This document shows positions 56,801 to 64,000 of a stretch of DNA of 64,000 nucleotides, one piece after another. Under the pieces are notes generated by a model. The model saw nothing but the letters and a program-made list of their open reading frames with translations, was not told where the DNA came from and did not search any database. A program made the position numbers and the translations under genes. The stretch is from Oopsacas minuta. Lineage: Eukaryota; Porifera; Hexactinellida; Lyssacinosida; Leucopsacidae. The DNA is taken from NCBI GenBank assembly GCA_024704765.1, contig JAKMXF010000066.1:186001-250000 (forward strand). The letters are read 5' to 3'. Each line of letters starts with the position of its first letter. Position 1 is the first letter of the stretch.

Positions 56801-59800
56801 TCTTCCATTTGGATATTTACTCTATCAAACTTTTCCTTAACTAATCCGCTAAAACCGTTTTCTTTAAATATTTCCTCAAAAGTATCTTTCTCCTTCTGAA
56901 GGTTAGCATAATTTTCTTTAAGATTAATAAAATTTTTGGATATTTTGTTTAAGTCATTTGTTAATTTTTCTCCTATTTTATTGGCCTTTTTATGTAAATC
57001 TTCAACATATGTTTCTATTAAGAATTTCTTGTCATTAATTCTGCGAAAAAAGTTTAATTCTCTGTCTTTTTCTGGGAATTTTTCAGCCATTATTACAAAC
57101 AAAATGTTTATTAAATGAAAAGATGAATTTGATATGTTCACAATACTAGACCATAGAGAATAGAGAGATCCAGTAGAGCCATGCTCAGAATTGCAAAATT
57201 ATGTTCTTTGATAGAACCTTTACTTGTGTGCATAATAAGTAACAAGAGAAGTTATCCTTACTGTTGTAATTACCACTCAAATGAGCTCTTAGTTTTCTCA
57301 AACAATTCGACAGATTGAAAATAGCATATATGTATGTATTGGCACAACACATACAATTATTCTATAAAATCTGAAGTAAAATCGCTTTTACTCAGTACAA
57401 AAATAAACGAGAAATAGCATTCTTCCATCATGAAAATGCGGAATTAAATTTTCCACAAACGCCACTTTAGACTATTATCGAAAATAAGAGATTTTCAAAA
57501 ACAAAGATAATATAGAACTCAAGAAAAAGTGATATATTCCTACTAACTATCCATTATCCATTGATATCTCAATATATACTAGCTAATTTATCCTCATCTC
57601 ATGTTAAAGTATATCTATGTATATTCTAAATTATCCTCTGAAAACTTAACCTCATCATATCATATACTACATAGTAATTAATATACAAGTCATTTTTAGC
57701 ACAAGTGAATGGACAGGACAGTGGACTGGTTGTTCATAATAAAAAACCCTGACTGTACATAAAAGGATAATTGCTTTTGTACGTACACAAATAAGGTGTA
57801 AGTCTTTTGCGATTAAATACAGCCAACTTCCGTTATATCAAAGTCAAGGGACTGTGATAATTAATTCCATATAAATGGATGCAATACAACCACGACCAAT
57901 GAAATTAATGCTATTTTGACGATACAGAACTATACTTGTACAATTCAAGACTTCTACATAAGGGTGTATTAGATATGTCAGTGTTCGATATAACGGGAAT
58001 TGACCGTAATTCTATTTCCATAATCCCATCACATGGGTACATTTAAATGTGCCAAAAATACTTTGGATTAGAAGAATTATTTTAAGTTCTATGCGGGTTC
58101 TATTCGATCAATAAATAAGCATCCCTATAGTAAATTCTTACCTCAGTAATCCCACTAGCTATCTCAGAATCAACCATAGCTTCTGCTTGACTTCTATCAG
58201 ATTTATCTATACCGTATATTAGCCTCAGGATAAACTGAACAGTGTCTTTATCCCCGGTTCTATGGAAAACAATAAATGCATTTCTCAATCCTTTCAATAG
58301 CTCAGTAGAGAAACGCATGCTACGATTACGTTGTGCTAGGTTACTTAACATCCCTATTGACTGCAGTAGCACTACTTGTCCATCAGTGCTTGCCAGTGTT
58401 ATACCCAGGAGGTCTTGGAATTCTGAGTATGTTAGGGAAGAGGGAGGGGAGGCTAGATCATCTTTAGGGTCTTTTGATAATTTATCAACTGAATAACTGA
58501 ATGTTACTCCTGCAGTAGCCGCGAATACATTGTCAGGTAATTCGATCTTCTCTTTCCTTGCACGAATCAGATTTTTCAATAGTAACCGTGCTATTAAGGT
58601 TTTGTCCTCTATTTTCAATGAAAATACGATCAAACCCAATATAGGACAAACACTAAAATGCATGTCTATAGAACAGGTATCATCCTGTAGTGTAGTTATG
58701 CAGAAGGATAGTATAGGATGATTTGTATCAGCTAATTGCGGAATAAGCCCCCTCTGCTCTGTTATGAAATTAGTTAATAATACAAACACTTCTTTCATCA
58801 GTTCTACGTCACGCGGGTAAAGTTGTAGTAGTGTAGAAATGTGGTTTGGTAGAGAAGTAAAGTTTGTGTCCTGCTTTATATTTGGGTTAAATATGAATGC
58901 ATTCTTAAGCAGCGTCATGGTTGCTAAGCAAACAGACTTATGATTGGGATTGTCTTCAAGAATTGGTAGTAGTAACGGTAAATAATCAAATCCTCCGTGA
59001 TTAGTGAATAGAGTAGGTAGATGTATAACAAACTCACTGAGAACCGAGAGAATTAGAGATAGGTTGTGTGTAGTATGTTCTGAGTATGAGAAGTATAGTT
59101 CTGTACAGGTTGTGAGTGTTGTAGCAGCTACATCTTCTTGTGATTGTGATTTTGTGTTAGGCTCCCTTATGAAGTATACACAGCTCTAAAGTGGAGAAAT
59201 GTATTGAAAGTTTACTGATAGGTTGCATGTTCGTATGTTGCTGTTTGTTCACACTTGTATCACACGAGTATTAACCCCTTCCTGCAGGCAAATTTATGGA
59301 TATTTGAAGATACACAAAAGTGGAAAAAATGTCGGAATTTTTGTAGGAATGGGTAAATTAAGTGTACCAATTCACTATGACTGTAGTACTTACCAGTAAG
59401 TATAGAGTAATTGTGGCCTCATCCTTGGTGTTATCAGCATACAAACTGTTAGCAAGTTGAACTAGTTTATCAGTAAGAGACGGAGCTAAAATAAATTCAG
59501 AATCCTTTATGTAGATTGATAATACATTATTGAGGAAGCGTAAGAATGCAGTAAATTCCTTCCCATCTCTTCTGTACGTATCTATTGTATTTATAATAGA
59601 GAGTATAGGGAAATCTTTAAAGTCAGGACTAGCGGAGAGTTCTTCTAAGCGGGCGGAGTCTAGACAAGATTGAGCGAATTTTTCAGCTCTGACAAGAGAT
59701 TCTGAAGTGGGAGATGGGTTGTTTAAGAGTGACTTTAGTTCTATCAGCTGACTAGATAAATAAATTGTATTCATATCAGGTAAAGGTTCTTACAGTCAAC

Positions 59801-60160
59801 TCCCGTTATATCGACACAGATATAGCGAAATAATTGATTATACGAAGTATGAAATTGTATAAATATTGTCATAAACCGTCAAAGTAACATAAATATAATA
59901 AGTTATATAGAACTCCGTTATGTTGAAGTAATTATCACTTGAGCTTTGATATAATGCTAGTTGACTGTACACTATGTTTCTCGACCGATATTAGATCATA
60001 AACAAGATTATACAATCGAGAATATGTAATCCCTCATAATGTATTTTAAATTTATATTACTAAGAAATATAACATACTTCAAGAGTAGTTGGGAAGTAGA
60101 TACATCCTTTATCTGACTATCATCTAACTTTAATTCTAGAACCTTTGCGCCTTCAGCCAT
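50890..60160 (-). CDS. ATE1: Armadillo/HEAT-like protein fused to arginyl-tRNA-protein transferase (ATE1)
   Basis: Eight exons (60160-60078, 59751-59394, 59185-58142, 55503-55351, 55279-55051, 53738-53351, 52336-51839, 51715-50890) join in phase to 3579 nt, 1192 aa. Residues 1 to about 795 are helical repeats resembling an armadillo/HEAT solenoid, ending in WCLDCLDKF; family not recognised. A Pro-rich linker follows, then ATE1 from about residue 812. ATE1 N-domain: FCSNC and VCCDW cysteines (Fe-S/substrate region), YQQLVNNGWYRRG and the FKRVLKK helix. ATE1 C-domain: YGTFHQEYRLNGKLIAIGVIDV, VYFFYDM, MSLGVYSSLKEIEY, YYYLQG. ATE1 adds Arg to N-terminal Asp/Glu for the N-degron pathway. Solenoid end, linker and ATE1 start lie in one exon, with no stop. 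Introns hold an NHL-protein gene and a half transporter. Confidence 0.8.
54251..54970 (-). pseudogene. 5'-truncated GLUT-like transporter copy inside the ARM-ATE1 gene
   Basis: Open frame for the C-terminal half of an MFS sugar transporter, paralogous to 47398-48826: FTLFKLNNIEALI, MSGINLLSSYASELL, GRKMLLL, LLGELIPL, ending TPETKGKSVAELENLF. Similarity starts abruptly near 54970, in the loop before helix 7, so helices 1-6 and the start are missing. The frame has no stops. It lies in intron 5 (55050-53739) of ARM-ATE1 on the same strand. Most likely a truncated duplicate; a spliced-in use cannot be excluded. Confidence 0.75.
55843..57090 (-). CDS. Coiled-coil plus NHL-repeat beta-propeller protein (TRIM-like without RING)
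   Basis: Intronless, 415 aa from ATG 57090 (a longer frame starts at GTG). Residues about 15-125 form a charged coiled coil (KKANKIGEKLTNDLNKIS and following). Residues about 180-415 form NHL-type blades: GNGMLNSPSGIA, LYICDTNNDRIQIFD, HPISICVDANNIFL, HPTGICIHAEKLYVCSYG, SPRDVKVTDNEELIVLD. This resembles the C-terminal half of TRIM2/3/32/71, but no RING or B-box is present. It may bind RNA or protein without ubiquitin-ligase activity. It lies wholly in intron 3 (58141-55504) of ARM-ATE1, same strand. Confidence 0.85.
   Translation of the reverse strand: MAEKFPEKDRELNFFRRINDKKFLIETYVEDLHKKANKIGEKLTNDLNKISKNFINLKENYANLQKEKDTFEEIFKENGFSGLVKEKFDRVNIQMEEIGRELDHEVNCDIILKWDQRMMDQLDCICTIDKPIFIKKQISISSPIPKPRVSIYKRLTRSEVSSCNHGSGNGMLNSPSGIATNSSFLYICDTNNDRIQIFDYTASFIYKIQHPKLSHPISICVDANNIFLTQCQPDRVIKFSVTGSYTKHYSHIDHPTGICIHAEKLYVCSYGYKNIIVLDYDLNPASNNSILCEGELTSPRDVKVTDNEELIVLDWGESTFLFFTIYGHLLRKWSGDSILNIRFPGYFDIDNRNNFILLTDANRIFIFNYEGCCLHTIGNRQTLGRLTGITLVQKDSNITIIVVNQCDSNQLQIWH
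57828..58008. mobile_element. MITE in ARM-ATE1 intron 3
   Basis: Left TACAGCCAACTTCCGTTATA and right TATAACGGGAATTGACCGTA are inverted termini 181 bp apart, same class as 59791-59969. Confidence 0.65.
59791..59969. mobile_element. MITE in ARM-ATE1 intron 1
   Basis: Left TACAGTCAACTCCCGTTATA; right end GCTAGTTGACTGTA. Inverted, TA-flanked, 179 bp. It lies 40 nt upstream of the exon-2 splice acceptor on the transcribed strand. Confidence 0.65.
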
Positions 60161-60853
60161 TTCTGCTAAATACCAAGTACGTATAGACAAGATGGTGAGA
60201 GCTACAATATTGTATCACTCAATCAATTGGAAACACCGATAGCTTGTGCCTGTCTTAAAGAAGTAACAAGCATATGCAAAAAATGGTGTGGGTTTCGCTA
60301 ACACGGAGACGATTGGTTCTGGTTAAGATGTACTAAATTTGCGTCTTTGCTCGAAAGAAAAATACAAAAAGAGCAGGGCCTTATTCAGTTTCATATTGAT
60401 AGTATTATGTGTATGTCGTAATGTGAAATGTAGTTAACATTGCGCAATAACACACAACTAACAATATTAGTATTGTAGAAGAGCTAAAAGAATCAATGAG
60501 GCTATTACAATATTAAGATATCAACAGCTGATTTAGATGACATGAACTGAGATAAATTTATGAATTAATAATTATCATAATTTACATTACCAAAGTATTA
60601 GAGAGAGATTGCATAGTAGATTGCCTATGAAAGTGAAGCTCTGCTGCAACTAGCTTATGAATATGGTAGCGTTATTTATTAGTATATTGAATAACGTAGT
60701 TATATATTGTACAAATGATATTTGACCTTTGATATATTAAAGAGAACACAGAAAATATCAAATCATTAGAATGCAGACAAGACTGATTGCATTCTAAGAT
60801 TATGATGTATAATATAAAAAGTGATAGAATTTACAAACGAAATAGCAGTCATA

Positions 60854-62334
60854 TCAAAGTTCAATTCTCTGATTCTCAAATGCCTGTAGCTTTGAGTTAT
60901 ACAACTGGACGAGAGGATCGACAGTACCTTTATTCTTTTCCAAATTCTTGTACCAGCTAGTGAGACAGCGTGTAATGTCCCTGTCTTGTGGGCTCTTTAT
61001 CTGGAGAGCATCTAGTAGGGCATCAGCACAAGAGTATTGAACAGGCGGGGGTACTATATACAGTCAAGGGACAAAAGTATTCGACCACACAAATATATTG
61101 TCATAAATTGTATACTCTTTCCCGCTCCTATATATTGTGTAGTCTATATTCGTAGCTGCAATCTAGTAATTTCCATAGAATAACATATGTTTTTCAAGAA
61201 TTTCAAAAAAATATTTTCGATTTACACTTTCTGAAGGTGTTAATTATGAATAATTATTAGATAATTATTGATAATCAAATATGTGGTAATTCAAAGCCTA
61301 TTAAGAATCTATAATTTCTGACTTGATACTTGAATTCTACTTAGGCGAGTTACCCCAGATTGAAATTTCCAATCGAATTGAACAACTTTTACTAAAGTTA
61401 TAGAAGAATTTCAATTTGTCCCACTTGTGCCACTTTTGGAAAAAGTGGCACAAGTGGCAGGAAAAAGCGCCACTACAAGGAAATCAACTAGGGTTAGGAG
61501 GAATAAGTCAAAGTACTATTTTCGAATGATATGACTATGCTAACCCTTGAATTACAAAATAACTTCTTGGTAGCGGCCACTTGTGCCACCTTGGGCAAAA
61601 GGTGGCACAAATTGGAATTCTTCTATAACTTTAGTAAAAGTTGTTCAATTCGATTGGAAATTTCAATCTGGGGTAACTCGCCTAAGTAGAATTCAAGTAT
61701 CAAGTCAGAAATTATAGATTCTTAATAGGCTTTGAATTACCACATATTTGATTATCAATAATTATCTAATAATTATTCATAATTAACACCTTCAGAAAGT
61801 GTAAATCGAAAATATTTTTTTGAAATTCTTGAAAAACATATGTTATTCTATGGAAATTACTAGATTGCAGCTACGAATATAGACTACACAATATATAGGA
61901 GCGGGAAAGAGTATACAATTTATGACAATATATTTGTGTGGTCGAATACTTTTGTCCCTTGACTGTATACATATACATAAAAGGATTACAGAAGTGTGCA
62001 TTTTTAAGTCAGGGGGCGGACGAAATTGAAATGGTTAACTGGTGAGTAGTATGCTCATCGGAAATCTCCATATTAACCACATTTTGGTGAACATTTTCCT
62101 GTAATATTTGGATTTCGTACTCGGTTATAACGAAATTCAAGTACTGTTCTTGAGAGCTCTTATATTGTAAACTGAGTTAAATTGCTAATCAAATGATAAT
62201 TCAATTAATAAAGACTTAATACCTTTTGATGATTTAATACTCGTATAGAGGATGTTAATCAATAAGCTCTGCTGTTTGACAGGCTGTCTTTCGTCTCGAA
62301 TAAAGCGCAGTTTCTTCAAATAACCTAAATTCAT
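60854..62334 (-). CDS. Small two-exon protein, 103 aa, unknown
   Basis: Exon 1 runs 62334-62223 (ATG, then GYLKKLRFIRDERQPVKQQ; donor AAAG|GTATTA). Exon 2 runs 61053-60854 (acceptor TATATAG; VPPPVQYSCADALLDALQIK to a stop after QRIEL). Phases agree and total 312 nt. The peptide is highly charged and helical, without signal peptide or TM; its size resembles a small assembly factor or adaptor, but I do not recognise it. The ATG may instead be internal to a longer gene, since TTTAG beside it could be an acceptor. Nearly all of the intron is a 905-bp foldback element ending five bases before the acceptor AG. Confidence 0.55.
61061..61965. mobile_element. 905-bp foldback element with long near-perfect terminal inverted repeats
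   Basis: Arms of about 365 bp (61061-61425 and 61601-61965) are inverted copies with very few differences. Ends are CAGTCAAGGGACAAAAGTAT and its complement, flanked by TATA on each side (TA target duplication), fitting a Tc1/mariner-type non-autonomous element. The 175-bp centre holds two smaller hairpins built on CCACTTGTGCCAC / GTGGCACAAGTGG. Confidence 0.9.
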
Positions 62335-62719
62335 ATAGAAGAAATTTAGAGATTATCCACACATAAAGCTATGTCATTAATTCGGCAAAGTATAATCTAC
62401 GTAGAATATTAATAGATAAGTAAAAAGTGATATTATTAGATACAGAAATTAAAGTAAAATAAATATCATAAGTTATCAATCATATGATCTAGCATCATAT
62501 GATTGATAATACTGAAATTATGACGTATGCTCCTATCAGCATTCTAATTATAGATTTATAGTAAATTAATATTATATGTAACAGGAAATAATATTAATAA
62601 TTATAATCACCACTAGAGCATTTCAAGAAATGAATTAACTGTATTGGGGTTGTTTCCATATGATATATACTTAATAAAGGAAAAAATTTCCTAGAAGTAT
62701 TCATAAACAGTCTTTAGAA

Positions 62720-62803
62720 CAGCGGGTCAACTTTTTTAACCCGTGGACGCCGTATAGGCCTATACCATTTTAGTACATTCTGTGGACCCCAGGTTGGCAA
62801 CCA
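62720..62803. mobile_element. hAT-like MITE fragment
   Basis: Starts CAGCGGGTCAACTTTTTTAA and ends CCCAGGTTGGCAACCAC, with termini of the hAT 'GGTTGCCAACC' type, as at 8971 and 41828. Confidence 0.45.
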
Positions 62804-63027
62804 CAACACAAAAACTAACTTTCCAATTTCTGGAGTCAAATACCTTTCAACAACCCCATTATGCAGATTTGCTTAGAATGTTCAGGCAAGCAAGAATATT
62901 TTGCATTAATTAATAAACGAGCAGCACAAGTTGTAATTCACAGGAATTACTCTAAATGAAATTATTTATGTTGTATTACATATAAAATTGTTCCAGTTTA
63001 GTGCAAATAGTCATGTAAATCTATATT

Positions 63028-63308
63028 GTAGCGTGACCTACGTAATATAAGGCCTGACTGTTCATTGGGACCATGGATTACTTAAAGTGCATACGTTGAA
63101 TATGATATGTTGAGATTAATACCGTTGTTTTTGACAATATTCTTACCAAATGGTAGATAGAAGGTAATCATATTTACACTACTACAACAAAAATTGTATA
63201 AATAAAGAAATAAGAAATGCTAGGACAACAAAATGCACTTTAAGTAATCCATGGTAGGTAATTCTATGCACAATAGTCAGGCCTTATATTACGTAGGTCA
63301 CGATTGTA
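63028..63308. repeat. Foldback repeat, about 70-bp arms
   Basis: GTGACCTACGTAATATAAGG and following (63033-63094) returns inverted at 63233-63300 (CCTTATATTACGTAGGTCAC), with an insertion of about 15 bp in the right arm near CCATGG. It is another short MITE-like hairpin, upstream of the two-exon gene and just 3' of the PH gene. Confidence 0.8.
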
Positions 63309-63395
63309 GCTATTTAATTAAATACTAAATATTATGAATTAGTTTAATCATATATTCAATTTATAGACTCTAAGTTTAAGACACAATAGTGGGTG

Positions 63396-63938
63396 TTATA
63401 CAAATATCGAATGATGTAATGAATCTATTTTATCCTTCTTCCTCAGTCTCTCATCTACATAATATTGCATCAATTCGTCATTAGGTTCGCATGTCTTCTG
63501 TTGTTCTGTCTCATAGACCGTAACATCTGTTATTTCAAGCAATCCCTTAATTTGATCTACCCAGATCTGCATGATATCTGAAGAACCTGCACTAAAGAAG
63601 TAAGTCCTCCTCAGTGTCACCAAATCGAATATATTCCCAAACTTGTCATTTCCCAGTCCAATTTCAATACGTTGTACATCCTTAAGATTGATTATTGCTA
63701 TGGGATTGTCTTGAGTGCTGTTGGTATAATACTCCAGAGTTTTGTCAGCTCTTAAGATGAAATAGCGTTTATGCCATCTCTTCTTTACGATAGACTTCTT
63801 GAGAGGAGGAGATTTTATCAGGAACCCGGACATTATTATTTCTGAATGATTCCTACAGTGACATTTAGTACAATGAACCAGATCAGAATGTGTGGTCAGA
63901 CAACTTTCTTCTCCTTTGTAGTTAAGCATGGACTCCAT
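63396..63938 (-). CDS. PH-domain adaptor-like protein (GAB-like PH)
   Basis: 180 aa, ATG 63938; no intron needed. A Cys/His-rich start (CTKCHCRNH) precedes a PH domain (about residues 34-135): MSGFLIKSPPLKKS, KKRWHKRYFILR, LEYYTNSTQDNPIAIINL, TYFFSAGSSDIMQIWVDQI with the invariant C-terminal Trp. The S.P...K..KRW..R.F.LR pattern is closest to GAB/DOS and similar docking proteins, which bind phosphoinositides at membranes. The tail is short and charged, without an obvious SH2/SH3 docking region. Upstream exons could lie beyond the right edge. Confidence 0.8.
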   Translation of the reverse strand: MESMLNYKGEESCLTTHSDLVHCTKCHCRNHSEIIMSGFLIKSPPLKKSIVKKRWHKRYFILRADKTLEYYTNSTQDNPIAIINLKDVQRIEIGLGNDKFGNIFDLVTLRRTYFFSAGSSDIMQIWVDQIKGLLEITDVTVYETEQQKTCEPNDELMQYYVDERLRKKDKIDSLHHSIFV

Positions 63939-64000
63939 GTATTCTTTATTAAGTGTGTAATTATGTTTATTAGTTATCTCAGTAATCTCTACTATTTATA

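Overview
This is a metazoan nuclear genomic window. It is AT-rich, with spliced protein genes that have mostly short GT-AG introns, many intronless genes, and a heavy load of short inverted-repeat transposons. The gene set (C-type lectin/Ig receptor with a PTP-like domain, Rho GTPase, LRRC61, QTRT1, LANCL, AACS, ATE1, a GAB-like PH protein) is animal. The compact layout and divergent receptor suggest an early-branching animal such as a sponge, possibly a glass sponge; that assignment is inference only.

Layout. 1-2.1 kb: minus-strand exons of a KDZ-transposase-type cysteine-cluster gene running off the left edge. 2.75-3.9 kb: a secreted two-repeat surface protein. 3.9-9.2 kb: no gene seen, several repeat families. 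9.2-10.1 kb: an intronless PP2A-like phosphatase that has lost metal ligands. 10.25-16.6 kb: nested and interleaved long inverted repeats plus a truncated DD37D mariner. 16.7-24 kb, all minus: an SDR16C-like dehydrogenase, a small tandem family of unknown proteins with two decayed copies, MRPS15 and a LanC-like protein. 25.3-34.6 kb: a four-exon AACS gene with an intronless Rho-family gene inside its 5.2-kb intron. 35.3-40.6 kb: a stray exon, QTRT1, ATP5F1E and a two-domain glycosyltransferase. 40.9-45.5 kb: a seven-exon receptor (C-type lectin, Ig-like domains, FN3-like segment, TM, degenerate PTP). 46.5-48.8 kb: LRRC61 and a GLUT-like sugar transporter interrupted by a 7-bp duplication. 50.9-60.2 kb: an eight-exon gene whose single reading frame joins an armadillo/HEAT-like helical region to arginyl-tRNA-protein transferase (ATE1); its introns hold an NHL-propeller gene and half of a second sugar transporter. 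60.9-64 kb: a two-exon gene of 103 codons with a 905-bp foldback element in its intron, and a PH-domain gene.

Main themes. (1) A probable ARM-ATE1 fusion protein. (2) Two phosphatase-fold proteins whose catalytic residues are degraded: the PP2A-like protein and the receptor PTP. (3) Intronless genes nested on the same strand in introns of larger genes. (4) Transposon termini lying a few bases from 3' splice sites in two introns. Gene models for AACS (668 aa), the lectin receptor (963 aa), ARM-ATE1 (1192 aa) and the small gene (103 aa) were built by reading splice sites by eye, and exon phases close exactly in each. Exon edges may be off by a base or two where noted. No CRISPR, rRNA or confident tRNA was seen.
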